Shown here: positions 23,936 through 37,135 of the stretch, in pieces
Layout: each line of letters opens with the position of its first letter
Numbering within the stretch: position 1 is the first letter of the stretch
Source of the DNA: Euwallacea fornicatus
Taxonomy: Eukaryota; Arthropoda; Insecta; Coleoptera; Curculionidae
NCBI RefSeq assembly: GCF_040115645.1
Contig: NW_027096038.1
Location: 558,001 to 622,000 of the forward strand
Reading direction: 5' to 3'
DNA length: 64,000 nt
Made by a program: the position numbers and the translations under genes
Notes under the pieces: generated by a model
What the model saw: the letters and a program-made list of their open reading frames with translations, nothing else
Told to the model about the DNA's origin: nothing
Database searches by the model: none

Positions 23936-25519
23936 CTTGGAAATTCATCAAGATGCAATCATGATGTGTTGTGACATCTTCAAAATCTCGTCGAGCTGAT
24001 TAATGTGACACTTTGTTTAACAAATTTGTTTCTCATTTGCCGAAGTTATCGAGCTTCAAAGTTTGAAAAGTCATAAAAGTTGTGTGTTTGAGCATATAAA
24101 GTACTATTTGTCTTGGAAATTCATCAAGAGGCAATCATGATGTGTTGTGTTATTTTAAAGATCTCGTCGTGCTGATTAATTTGACACTTTGTTTAACAAA
24201 TTTGGTCCTAATTTGCCGAAGTTATCGATCTACAAAGTGTGAAAAGTCACAAAAGTTTTGTGTTTGAGCACTTAAAGTACTATTTGTCTTGGAAATTCAT
24301 CAAGATGCAATCATGATGTGTTGTGACATCTTCAACATCTCGTCGAGCTGATTAATGTGACACTTTGTTTAACAAATTTGTTTCTCATTTGCCGAAGTTA
24401 TCGAGCTTCAAAGTTTGAAAAGTCATAAAAGTTGTGTGTTTGAGCATATAAACTCCTATTTGTCTTGGAAATTCATCAAGATGCAATCATGATGTGTTGT
24501 GACATCTTCAAAATCTCGTCGAGCTGATTAATGTGACACTTTGTTTAACAAATTTGGTTCTCATTTTCCGATGTTATCGAGCTTCAAAGTTTGAAAAGTC
24601 ATAAAAGTTGTGTGTTTGAGCATATAAAGTACTATTTGTCTTGGAAATTCATCAAGATGCAATCATGATGTGTTGTGACATCTTCAAAATCTCGTCGAGC
24701 TGATTAATGTGACACTTTGTTTAACAAATTTGTTTCTCATTTGCCGAAGTTATCGAGCTTCAAAGTTTGAAAAGTCATAAAAGTTGGGTGTTTGAGCACA
24801 TAAAGTACTATTTGTCTTGGAAATTCATCAAGAGGCAATCATGATGTGTTGTGTCATTTTAAAGATCTCGTCGAGCTGATTAATTTGACACTTTGTTTAA
24901 CAAATTTGGTTCTTATTTACCGACGTTATCGAGCTTCAAAGTTTGAAAAGTCACAAAAGTTGTGTGTTTGAGCACATAAAGTACTATTTTTCATGGAAAT
25001 TCATCAAGATGCAATCATGATATGTTGTGTTATTTTAAAGATCTCGTCGTGCTGATTAATTTGACACTTTGTTTAACAAATTTGGGTCTCATTTGCCGAA
25101 GTTATCGATCTACAAAGTGTGAAAAGTCACAAAAGTTTTGTGTTTGAGCACATAAAGTACTATTTGTCTTGGAAATTCATCTAGATGCAATCATGATGTG
25201 TTGTATCATTTTAAAGATCTCGTCGAGCTGATTAATTTGACACTTTGTTTAACAAATTTGGTCCTAATTTGCCGAAGTTATCGAGCTTCAAAGTTTGAAA
25301 AGTCACAAAAGTTGGGTGTTTGAGCACATAAAGTACTATTTGTCTTGGAAATTCATCAAGAGGCAATCATGATGTGTTGTGTCATTTTAAAGATCTCGTC
25401 GAGCTGATTAATTTGACACTTTGTTTAACAAATTTGGTTCTTATTTACCGAAGTTATCGAGCTTCAAAGTTTGAAAAGTCACAAAAGTTGTGTGTTTGAG
25501 CACATAAAGTACTATTTTT
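23936..25519 (+). repeat. Partial fourth copy of the 14-mer (9 monomers)
   Basis: Nine monomers follow the order of the first nine monomers of the 14-mer, 56 monomers (9,856 bp) from copy 1. They include cacttaaag, ttttccg at 24567 and taccgacg. Identity ends in the ninth monomer, which exits as cacata-attttt rather than catata-atttgt. The copy is separated from the tandem trio by 14 unrelated monomers (2,464 bp). This may be coincidence, or the intervening segment may have replaced one 14-mer length by conversion. Confidence 0.85.
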
Positions 25520-26223
25520 CATGGAAATTCATCAAGATGCAATCATGATGTGTTGTGTTATTTTAAAGATCTCGTCGTGCTGATTAATTTGACACTTTGT
25601 TTAACAAATTTGGTCCTAATTTGCCGAAGTTATCGATCTACAAAGTGTGAAAAGTCACAAAAGTTTTGTGTTTGAGCACATAAAGTACTATTTGTCTTGG
25701 AAATTCATCAAGATGCAATCATGATGTGTTGTGTCATTTTAAAGATCTCGTCGTGCTGATTAATTTGACACTTTGTTTAACAAATTTGGTCCTAATTTGC
25801 CGAAGTTATCGATCTACAAAGTGTGAAAAGTCACAAAAGTTTTGTGTTTGAGCACATAAAATACTATTTTTCATGGAAATTCATCAAGATGCAATCATGA
25901 TGTGTTGTGACATCTTCAAAATCTCGTCGAGCTGATTAATGTGACACTTTGTTTAACAAATTTGGTTCTCATTTGCCGAGGTTATCGAGCTTCAAAGTTT
26001 GAAAAGTCATAAAAGTTGTGTGTTTGAGCATATAAAGTACTATTTGTCTTGGAAATTCATCAAGATGCAATCATGATGTGTTGTGACATCTTCAAAATCT
26101 CGTCGAGCTGATTAATGTGACACTTTGTTTAACAAATTTGTTTCTCATTTGCCGAAGTTATCGAGCTTCAAAGTTTGAAAAGTCATAAAAGTTGTGTGTT
26201 TGAGCATATAAAGTACTATTTGT
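25520..26223 (+). repeat. Four transitional monomers
   Basis: This is a short mixed group: two gatctac/ttttgtg units of type B, then a chimeric unit with catgg start, type A front and gccgagg (private g near 25980), then a tttctca type A unit. It joins the partial 14-mer to the 10-mer-like block. No other sequence was seen. Confidence 0.75.
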
Positions 26224-28159
26224 CTTGGAAATTCATCAAGATGCAATCATGATGTGTTGTGACATCTTCAAAATCTCGTCGAGCTGATTAATGTGACACT
26301 TTGTTTAACAAATTTGGTCCTAATTTGCCGAAGTTATCGAGCTTCAAAGTTTGAAAAGTCACAAAAGTTGGGTGTTTGAGCACATAAAGTACTATTTGTC
26401 TTGGAAATTCATCAAGAGGCAATCATGATGTGTTGTGTCATTTTAAAGATCTCGTCGAGCTGATTAATTTGACACTTTGTTTAACAAATTTGGTTCTTAT
26501 TTACCGAAGTTATCGAGCTTCAAAGTTTGAAAAGTCACAAAAGTTGTGTGTTTGAGCACATAAAGTACTATTTTTCATGGAAATTCATCAAGATGCAATC
26601 ATGATGTGTTGTGTTATTTTAAAGATCTCGTCGTGCTGATTAATTTGACACTTTGTTTAACAAATTTGGTCCTAATTTGCCGAAGTTATCGAGCTTCAAA
26701 GTTTGAAAAGTCACAAAAGTTGTGTGTTTGAGCACATAAAGTACTATTTGTCTTGGAAATTCAACAAGATGCAATCATGATGTGTTGTGTCCTTTTAAAG
26801 ATCTCGTCGAGCTGATTAATTTGACACTTTGTTTAACAAATTTGGGTCTCATTTGCCGAAGTTATCGATCTACAAAGTGTGAAAAGTCACAAAAGTTTTG
26901 TGTTTGAGCACATAAAGTACTATTTGTCTTGGAAATTCATCTAGATGCAATCATGATGTGTTGTATCATTTTAAAGATCTCGTCGAGCTGATTAATTTGA
27001 CACTTTGTTTAACAAATTTGGTCCTTATTTGCCGAAGTTATCGAGCTTCAAAGTTTGAAAAGTCACAAAAGTTGTGTGTTTGAGCACATAAAATACTATT
27101 TTTCATGGAAATTCATCAAGATGCAATCATGATGTGTTGTGTTATTTTAAAGATCTCGTCGAGCTGATTAATTTGACACTTTGTTTAACAAATTTGGTCC
27201 TAATTTGCCGAAGTTATCGATCTACAAAGTGTGAAAAGTCAGAAAAGTTTTGTGTTTGAGCACATAAAGTACTATTTGTCTTGGAAATTCATCAAGATGC
27301 AATCATGATGTGTTGTGACATCGTCAACATCTCGTCGAGCTGATTAATGTGACACTTTGTTTAACAAATTTGTTTCTCATTTGCCGAAGTTATCGAGCTT
27401 CAAAGTTTGAAAAGTCATAAAAGTTGTGTGTTTGAGCATATAAACTCCTATTTGTCTTGGAAATTCATCAAGATGCAATCATGATGTGTTGTGACATCTT
27501 CAAAATCTCGTCGAGCTGATTAATGTGACACTTTGTTTAACAAATTTGGTTCTCATTTGCCGATGTTATCGAGCTTCAAAGTTTGAAAAGTCATAAAAGT
27601 TGTGTGTTTGAGCATATAAAGTACTATTTGTCTTGGAAATTCATCAAGATGCAATCATGATGTGTTGTGACATCTTCAAAATCTCGTCGAGCTGATTAAT
27701 GTGACACTTTGTTTAACAAATTTGTTTCTCATTTGCCGAAGTTATCGAGCTTCAAAGTTTGAAAAGTCATAAAAGTTGTGTGTTTGAGCATATAAAGTAC
27801 TATTTGTCTTGGAAATTCATCAAGATGCAATCATGATGTGTTGTGACATCTTCAAAATCTCGTCGAGCTGATTAATGTGACACTTTGTTTAACAAATTTG
27901 GTCCTAATTTGCCGAAGTTATCGAGCTTCAAAGTTTGAAAAGTCACAAAAGTTGGGTGTTTGAGCACATAAAGTACTATTTGTCTTGGAAATTCATCAAG
28001 AGGCAATCATGATGTGTTGTGTCATTTTAAAGATCTCGTCGAGCTGATTAATTTGACACTTCGTTTAACAAATTTGGTTCTTATTTACCGAAGTTATCGA
28101 GCTTCAAAGTTTGAAAAGTCACAAAAGTTGTGTGTTTGAGCACATAAAGTACTATTTGT
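26224..28159 (+). repeat. Nine-monomer relative of the later 10-mer HOR, then c-d
   Basis: The order c-d-e-f-g-(h/i)-j-a-b is the 10-mer seen at 40128, 50336 and 59136, except that h and i are replaced by one chimeric monomer at 27104. That unit has a catgg start, gttatt front, gatctac back and gtcagaaaag. Two further monomers (c, d) follow, the second with acttcg (c at 28062). The rare gtccttttaaag (f) and catcgtcaac (j, near 27320) tie this block to the array 13 kb to the right. Confidence 0.82.
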
Positions 28160-29039
28160 CTTGGAAATTCATCAAGAGGCAATCATGATGTGTTGTGTCA
28201 TTTTAAAGATCTCGTCGTGCTGATTAATTTGACACTTTGTTTAACAAATTTGGGTCTCATTTGCCGAAGTTATCGATCTACAAAGTGTGAAAAGTCACAA
28301 AAGTTTTGTGTTTGAGCACATAAAGTACTATTCGTCTTGGAAATTCATCAAGATGCAATCATGATGTGTTGTGACATCTTCAACATCTCGTCGAGCTGAT
28401 TAATGTGACACTTTGTTTAACAAATTTGTTTCTCATTTGCCGAAGTTATCGAGCTTCAAAGTTTGAAAAGTCATAAAAGTTGTGTGTTTGAGCATATAAA
28501 GTCCTATTTGTCTTGGAAATTCATCAAGATGCAATCATGATGTGTTGTGACATCTTCAAAATCTCGTAGAGCTGATTAATGTGACACTTTGTTTAACAAA
28601 TTTGGTTCTCATTTGCCGATGTTATCGAGCTTCAAAGTTTGAAAAGTCATAAAAGTTGTGTGTTTGAGCATATAAAGTACTATTTGTCTTGGAAATTCAT
28701 CAAGATGCAATCATGATGTGTTGTGACATCTTCAAAATCTCGTCGAGCTGATTAATGTGACACTTTGTTTAACAAATTTGTTTCTCATTTGCCGAAGTTA
28801 TCGAGCTTCAAAATTTGAAAAGTCATAAAAGTTGTGTGTTTGAGCATATAAAGTACTATTTGTCTTGGAAATTCATCAAGATGCAATCATGATGTGTTGT
28901 GACATCTTCAAAATCTCGTCGAGCTGATTAATGTGACACTTTGTTTAACAAATTTGGTCCTAATTTGCCGAAGTTATCGAGCTTCAAAGTTTGAAAAGTC
29001 ACAAAAGTTGGGTGTTTGAGCACATAAAGTACTATTTGT
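28160..29039 (+). repeat. 5-monomer tandem duplication, copy 1 (880 bp)
   Basis: The five monomers are aagagg/gtg/ggtctca ending attcgt; caacatc with aagtcct; ttctca/gatg with gtagag (a at 28568); tttctca with caaaattt; and tcctaa/ggg. The same five follow immediately. No difference between copies was noticed. This is the shortest clean tandem HOR in the window. Confidence 0.88.
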
Positions 29040-29919
29040 CTTGGAAATTCATCAAGAGGCAATCATGATGTGTTGTGTCATTTTAAAGATCTCGTCGTGC
29101 TGATTAATTTGACACTTTGTTTAACAAATTTGGGTCTCATTTGCCGAAGTTATCGATCTACAAAGTGTGAAAAGTCACAAAAGTTTTGTGTTTGAGCACA
29201 TAAAGTACTATTCGTCTTGGAAATTCATCAAGATGCAATCATGATGTGTTGTGACATCTTCAACATCTCGTCGAGCTGATTAATGTGACACTTTGTTTAA
29301 CAAATTTGTTTCTCATTTGCCGAAGTTATCGAGCTTCAAAGTTTGAAAAGTCATAAAAGTTGTGTGTTTGAGCATATAAAGTCCTATTTGTCTTGGAAAT
29401 TCATCAAGATGCAATCATGATGTGTTGTGACATCTTCAAAATCTCGTAGAGCTGATTAATGTGACACTTTGTTTAACAAATTTGGTTCTCATTTGCCGAT
29501 GTTATCGAGCTTCAAAGTTTGAAAAGTCATAAAAGTTGTGTGTTTGAGCATATAAAGTACTATTTGTCTTGGAAATTCATCAAGATGCAATCATGATGTG
29601 TTGTGACATCTTCAAAATCTCGTCGAGCTGATTAATGTGACACTTTGTTTAACAAATTTGTTTCTCATTTGCCGAAGTTATCGAGCTTCAAAATTTGAAA
29701 AGTCATAAAAGTTGTGTGTTTGAGCATATAAAGTACTATTTGTCTTGGAAATTCATCAAGATGCAATCATGATGTGTTGTGACATCTTCAAAATCTCGTC
29801 GAGCTGATTAATGTGACACTTTGTTTAACAAATTTGGTCCTAATTTGCCGAAGTTATCGAGCTTCAAAGTTTGAAAAGTCACAAAAGTTGGGTGTTTGAG
29901 CACATAAAGTACTATTTGT
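29040..29919 (+). repeat. 5-monomer tandem duplication, copy 2 (880 bp)
   Basis: This copy repeats 28160-29039 monomer for monomer, including the private gtagag (a at 29448), caaaattt and attcgt. The next monomer at 29920 starts like a third copy (aagagg, ggtctca) but has gag instead of gtg and then departs. Confidence 0.88.
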
Positions 29920-30271
29920 CTTGGAAATTCATCAAGAGGCAATCATGATGTGTTGTGTCATTTTAAAGATCTCGTCGAGCTGATTAATTTGACACTTTGT
30001 TTAACAAATTTGGGTCTCATTTGCCGAAGTTATCGATCTACAAAGTGTGAAAAGTCACAAAAGTTTTGTGTTTGAGCACATAAAGTACTATTTGTCTTGG
30101 AAATTCATCTAGATGCAATCATGATGTGTTGTATCATTTTAAAGATCTCGTCGAGCTGATTAATTTGACACTTTATTTAACAAATTTGGTCCTTATTTGC
30201 CGAAGTTATCGAGCTTCAAAGTTTGAAAAGTCACAAAAGTTGTGTGTTTGAGCACATAAAGTACTATTTTT
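29920..30271 (+). repeat. Two monomers at the edge of the 6-mer array
   Basis: One aagagg/ggtctca/gatctac unit and one atctag/gtatca/tcctta unit precede the 6-mer block. The second has a private change in the otherwise constant core (ctttattt, a at 30175). Confidence 0.8.
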
Positions 30272-32207
30272 CATGGAAATTCATCAAGATGCAATCATGA
30301 TGTGTTGTGTTATTTTAAAGATCTCGTCGAGCTGATTAATTTGACACTTTGTTTAACAAATTTGGTCCTTATTTGCCGAAGTTATCGAGCTTCAAAGTTT
30401 GAAAAGTCACAAAAGTTGTGTGTTTGAGCACATAAAGTACTATTTTTCATGGAAATTCATCAAGATGCAATCATGATGTGTTGTGTTATTTTAAAGATCT
30501 CGTCGTGCTGATTAATTTGACACTTTGTTTAACAAATTTGGTCCTAATTTGCCGAAGTTATCGATCTACAAAGTGTGAAAAGTCACAAAAGATTTGTGTT
30601 TGAGCACATAAAGTACTATTTGTCTTGGAAATTCATCAAGATGCAATCATGATGTGTTGTGTCATTTTAAAGATCTCGTCGAGCTGATTAATTTGACACT
30701 TTGTTTAACAAATTTGGGTCTCATTTGCCGAAGTTATCGATCTACAAATTGTGAAAAGTCACAAAAGTTTTGTGTTTGAGCACATAAAGTACTATTTGTC
30801 TTGGAAATTCATCAAGATGCAATCATGATGTGTTGTGTTATTTTAAAGATCTCGTCGTGCTGATTAATTTGACACTTTGTTTAACAAATTTGGTCCTAAT
30901 TTGCCGAAGTTATCGATCTACAAAGTGTGAAAAGTCACAAAAGTTTTGTGTTTGAGCACATAAAGTACTATTTGTCTTGGAAATTCATCAAGATGCAATC
31001 ATGATGTGTTGTGACATCTTCAACATCTCGTCGAGCTGATTAATGTGACACTTTGTTTAACAAATTTGTTTCTCATTTGCCGAAGTTATCGAGCTTCAAA
31101 GTTTGAAAAGTCATAAAAGTTGTGTGTTTGAGCATATAAAGTCCTATTTGTCTTGGAAATTCATCAAGATGCAATCATGATGTGTTGTGACATCTTCAAA
31201 ATCTCGTCGAGCTGATTAATGTGACACTTTGTTTAACAAATTTGGTTCTCATTTGCCGATGTTATCGAGCTTCAAAGTTTGAAAAGTCACAAAAGTTGTG
31301 TGTTTGAGCACATAAAGTACTATTTTTCATGGAAATTCATCAAGATGCAATCATGATGTGTTGTGTTATTTTAAAGATCTCGTCGAGCTGATTAATTTGA
31401 CACTTTGTTTAACAAATTTGGTCCTTATTTGCCGAAGTTATCGAGCTTCAAAGTTTGAAAAGTCACAAAAGTTGTGTGTTTGAGCACATAAAGTACTATT
31501 TTTCATGGAAATTCATCAAGATGCAATCATGATGTGTTGTGTTATTTTAAAGATCTCGTCGTGCTGATTAATTTGACACTTTGTTTAACAAATTTGGTCC
31601 TAATTTGCCGAAGTTATCGATCTACAAAGTGTGAAAAGTCACAAAAGTTTGGTGTTTGAGCACATAAAGTACTATTTGTCTTGGAAATTCATCAAGATGC
31701 AATCATGATGTGTTGTGTCATTTTAAAGATCTCGTCGAGCTGATTAATTTGACACTTTGTTTAACAAATTTGGGTCTCATTTGCCGAAGTTATCGATCTA
31801 CAAATTGTGAAAAGTCACAAAAGTTTTGTGTTTGAGCACATAAAGTACTATTTGTCTTGGAAATTCATCAAGATGCAATCATGATGTGTTGTGTTATTTT
31901 AAAGATCTCGTCGTGCTGATTAATTTGACACTTTGTTTAACAAATTTGGTCCTAATTTGCCGAAGTTATCGATCTACAAAGTGTGAAAAGTCACAAAAGT
32001 TTTGTGTTTGAGCACATAAAGTACTATTTGTCTTGGAAATTCATCAAGATGCAATCATGATGTGTTGTGACATCTTCAACATCTCGTCGAGCTGATTAAT
32101 GTGACACTTTGTTTAACAAATTTGTTTCTCATTTGCCGAAGTTATCGAGCTTCAAAATTTGAAAAGTCATAAAAGTTGTGTGTTTGAGCATATAAAGTAC
32201 TATTTGT

Positions 32208-34495
32208 CTTGGAAATTCATCAAGATGCAATCATGATGTGTTGTGTCATTTTAAAGATCTCGTCGAGCTGATTAATTTGACACTTTGTTTAACAAATTTG
32301 GGTCTCATTTGCCGAAGTTATCGATCTACAAATTGTGAAAAGTCACAAAAGTTTTGTGTTTGAGCACATAAAGTACTATTTGTCTTGGAAATTCATCAAG
32401 ATGCAATCATGATGTGTTGTGTTATTTTAAAGATCTCGTCGTGCTGATTAATTTGACACTTTGTTTAACAAATTTGGTCCTAATTTGCCGAAGTTATCGA
32501 TCTACAAAGTGTGAAAAGTCACAAAAGTTTTGTGTTTGAGCACATAAAGTACTATTTGTCTTGGAAATTCATCAAGATGCAATCATGATGTGTTGTGACA
32601 TCTTCAACATCTCGTCGAGCTGATTAATGTGACACTTTGTTTAACAAATTTGTTTCTCATTTGCCGAAGTTATCGAGCTTCAAAGTTTGAAAAGTCATAA
32701 AAGTTGTGTGTTTGAGCATATAAAGTCCTATTTGTCTTGGAAATTCATCAAGATGCAATCATGATGTGTTGTGACATCTTCAAAATCTCGTCGAGCTGAT
32801 TAATGTGACACTTTGTTTAACAAATTTGGTTCTCATTTGCCGATGTTATCGAGCTTCAAAGTTTGAAAAGTCACAAAAGTTGTGTGTTTGAGCACATAAA
32901 GTACTATTTTTCATGGAAATTCATCAAGATGCAATCATGATGTGTTGTGTTATTTTAAAGATCTCGTCGAGCTGATTAATTTGACACTTTGTTTAACAAA
33001 TTTGGTCCTTATTTGCCGAAGTTATCGAGCTTCAAAGTTTGAAAAGTCACAAAAGTTGTGTGTTTGAGCACATAAAGTACTATTTTTCATGGAAATTCAT
33101 CAAGATGCAATCATGATGTGTTGTGTTATTTTAAAGATCTCGTCGTGCTGATTAATTTGACACTTTGTTTAACAAATTTGGTCCTAATTTGCCGAAGTTA
33201 TCGATCTACAAAGTGTGAAAAGTCACAAAAGTTTTGTGTTTGAGCACATAAAGTACTATTTGTCTTGGAAATTCATCAAGATGCAATCATGATGTGTTGT
33301 GTCATTTTAAAGATCTCGTCGAGCTGATTAATTTGACACTTTGTTTAACAAATTTGGGTCTCATTTGCCGAAGTTATCGATCTACAAATTGTGAAAAGTC
33401 ACAAAAGTTTTGTGTTTGAGCACATAAAGTACTATTTGTCTTGGAAATTCATCAAGATGCAATCATGATGTGTTGTGTTATTTTAAAGATCTCGTCGTGC
33501 TGATTAATTTGACACTTTGTTTAACAAATTTGGTCCTAATTTGCCGAAGTTATCGATCTACAAAGTGTGAAAAGTCACAAAAGTTTTGTGTTTGAGCACA
33601 TAAAGTACTATTTGTCTTGGAAATTCATCAAGATGCAATCATGATGTGTTGTGACATCTTCAACATCTCGTCGAGCTGATTAATGTGACACTTTGTTTAA
33701 CAAATTTGTTTCTCATTTGCCGAAGTTATCGAGCTTCAAAGTTTGAAAAGTCATAAAAGTTGTGTGTTTGAGCATATAAAGTCCTATTTGTCTTGGAAAT
33801 TCATCAAGATGCAATCATGATGTGTTGTGACATCTTCAAAATCTCGTCGAGCTGATTAATGTGACACTTTGTTTAACAAATTTGGTTCTCATTTGCCGAT
33901 GTTATCGAGCTTCAAAGTTTGAAAAGTCACAAAAGTTGTGTGTTTGAGCACATAAAGTACTATTTTTCATGGAAATTCATCAAGATGCAATCATGATGTG
34001 TTGTGTTATTTTAAAGATCTCGTCGAGCTGATTAATTTGACACTTTGTTTAACAAATTTGGTCCTTATTTGCAGAAGTTATCGAGCTTCAAAGTTTGAAA
34101 AGTCACAAAAGTTGTGTGTTTGAGCACATAAAGTACTATTTTTCATGGAAATTCATCAAGATGCAATCATGATGTGTTGTGTTATTTTAAAGATCTCGTC
34201 GTGCTGATTAATTTGACACTTTGTTTAACAAATTTGGTCCTAATTTGCCGAAGTTATCGATCTACAAAGTGTGAAAAGTCACAAAAGTTTTGTGTTTGAG
34301 CACATAAAGTACTATTTGTTTTGGAAATTCATCAAGATGCAATCATGATGTGTTGTGTCATTTTAAAGATCTCGTCGAGCTGATTAATTTGACACTTTGT
34401 TTAACAAATTTGGGTCTCATTTGCCGAAGTTATCGATCTACAAATTGTGAAAAGTCACAAAAGTTTTGTGTTTGAGCACATAAAGTACTATTTGT
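32208..34495 (+). repeat. 15-mer superperiod, shared 13 monomers, copy 1
   Basis: Thirteen monomers (wxyz-uvwxyz-u*vw) recur at 34848-37135, an offset of 15 monomers (2,640 bp). The marker is gcagaag (c to a at 34073) in u*, found elsewhere only at 36713. A private t replaces c at 34320 (tgttttgg) in this copy. The two monomers completing this 15-mer (34496-34847) are a chimeric x ending catata-aagtcct and a plain tttctca unit. Confidence 0.85.
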
Positions 34496-34847
34496 CTTGG
34501 AAATTCATCAAGATGCAATCATGATGTGTTGTGTTATTTTAAAGATCTCGTCGTGCTGATTAATTTGACACTTTGTTTAACAAATTTGGTCCTAATTTGC
34601 CGAAGTTATCGATCTACAAAGTGTGAAAAGTCATAAAAGTTGTGTGTTTGAGCATATAAAGTCCTATTTGTCTTGGAAATTCATCAAGATGCAATCATGA
34701 TGTGTTGTGACATCTTCAAAATCTCGTCGAGCTGATTAATGTGACACTTTGTTTAACAAATTTGTTTCTCATTTGCCGAAGTTATCGAGCTTCAAAGTTT
34801 GAAAAGTCATAAAAGTTGTGTGTTTGAGCATATAAAGTACTATTTGT

Positions 34848-37135
34848 CTTGGAAATTCATCAAGATGCAATCATGATGTGTTGTGTCATTTTAAAGATCT
34901 CGTCGAGCTGATTAATTTGACACTTTGTTTAACAAATTTGGGTCTCATTTGCCGAAGTTATCGATCTACAAATTGTGAAAAGTCACAAAAGTTTTGTGTT
35001 TGAGCACATAAAGTACTATTTGTCTTGGAAATTCATCAAGATGCAATCATGATGTGTTGTGTTATTTTAAAGATCTCGTCGTGCTGATTAATTTGACACT
35101 TTGTTTAACAAATTTGGTCCTAATTTGCCGAAGTTATCGATCTACAAAGTGTGAAAAGTCACAAAAGTTTTGTGTTTGAGCACATAAAGTACTATTTGTC
35201 TTGGAAATTCATCAAGATGCAATCATGATGTGTTGTGACATCTTCAACATCTCGTCGAGCTGATTAATGTGACACTTTGTTTAACAAATTTGTTTCTCAT
35301 TTGCCGAAGTTATCGAGCTTCAAAGTTTGAAAAGTCATAAAAGTTGTGTGTTTGAGCATATAAAGTCCTATTTGTCTTGGAAATTCATCAAGATGCAATC
35401 ATGATGTGTTGTGACATCTTCAAAATCTCGTCGAGCTGATTAATGTGACACTTTGTTTAACAAATTTGGTTCTCATTTGCCGATGTTATCGAGCTTCAAA
35501 GTTTGAAAAGTCACAAAAGTTGTGTGTTTGAGCACATAAAGTACTATTTTTCATGGAAATTCATCAAGATGCAATCATGATGTGTTGTGTTATTTTAAAG
35601 ATCTCGTCGAGCTGATTAATTTGACACTTTGTTTAACAAATTTGGTCCTTATTTGCCGAAGTTATCGAGCTTCAAAGTTTGAAAAGTCACAAAAGTTGTG
35701 TGTTTGAGCACATAAAGTACTATTTTTCATGGAAATTCATCAAGATGCAATCATGATGTGTTGTGTTATTTTAAAGATCTCGTCGTGCTGATTAATTTGA
35801 CACTTTGTTTAACAAATTTGGTCCTAATTTGCCGAAGTTATCGATCTACAAAGTGTGAAAAGTCACAAAAGTTTTGTGTTTGAGCACATAAAGTACTATT
35901 TGTCTTGGAAATTCATCAAGATGCAATCATGATGTGTTGTGTCATTTTAAAGATCTCGTCGAGCTGATTAATTTGACACTTTGTTTAACAAATTTGGGTC
36001 TCATTTGCCGAAGTTATCGATCTACAAATTGTGAAAAGTCACAAAAGTTTTGTGTTTGAGCACATAAAGTACTATTTGTCTTGGAAATTCATCAAGATGC
36101 AATCATGATGTGTTGTGTTATTTTAAAGATCTCGTCGTGCTGATTAATTTGACACTTTGTTTAACAAATTTGGTCCTAATTTGCCGAAGTTATCGATCTA
36201 CAAAGTGTGAAAAGTCACAAAAGTTTTGTGTTTGAGCACATAAAGTACTATTTGTCTTGGAAATTCATCAAGATGCAATCATGATGTGTTGTGACATCTT
36301 CAACATCTCGTCGAGCTGATTAATGTGACACTTTGTTTAACAAATTTGTTTCTCATTTGCCGAAGTTATCGAGCTTCAAAGTTTGAAAAGTCATAAAAGT
36401 TGTGTGTTTGAGCATATAAAGTCCTATTTGTCTTGGAAATTCATCAAGATGCAATCATGATGTGTTGTGACATCTTCAAAATCTCGTCGAGCTGATTAAT
36501 GTGACACTTTGTTTAACAAATTTGGTTCTCATTTGCCGATGTTATCGAGCTTCAAAGTTTGAAAAGTCACAAAAGTTGTGTGTTTGAGCACATAAAGTAC
36601 TATTTTTCATGGAAATTCATCAAGATGCAATCATGATGTGTTGTGTTATTTTAAAGATCTCGTCGAGCTGATTAATTTGACACTTTGTTTAACAAATTTG
36701 GTCCTTATTTGCAGAAGTTATCGAGCTTCAAAGTTTGAAAAGTCACAAAAGTTGTGTGTTTGAGCACATAAAGTACTATTTTTCATGGAAATTCATCAAG
36801 ATGCAATCATGATGTGTTGTGTTATTTTAAAGATCTCGTCGTGCTGATTAATTTGACACTTTGTTTAACAAATTTGGTCCTAATTTGCCGAAGTTATCGA
36901 TCTACAAAGTGTGAAAAGTCACAAAAGTTTTGTGTTTGAGCACATAAAGTACTATTTGTCTTGGAAATTCATCAAGATGCAATCATGATGTGTTGTGTCA
37001 TTTTAAAGATCTCGTCGAGCTGATTAATTTGACACTTTGTTTAACAAATTTGGGTCTCATTTGCCGAAGTTATCGATCTACAAATTGTGAAAAGTCACAA
37101 AAGTTTTGTGTTTGAGCACATAAAGTACTATTTGT
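34848..37135 (+). repeat. 15-mer superperiod, shared 13 monomers, copy 2
   Basis: This is the second copy of the 13-monomer segment, with gcagaag at 36713. It is followed by w-x-y-z-u-v rather than by the chimeric pair that follows copy 1. The 15-mer therefore arose by duplicating a stretch of already imperfect 6-mers, an HOR built on an HOR. Confidence 0.85.
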
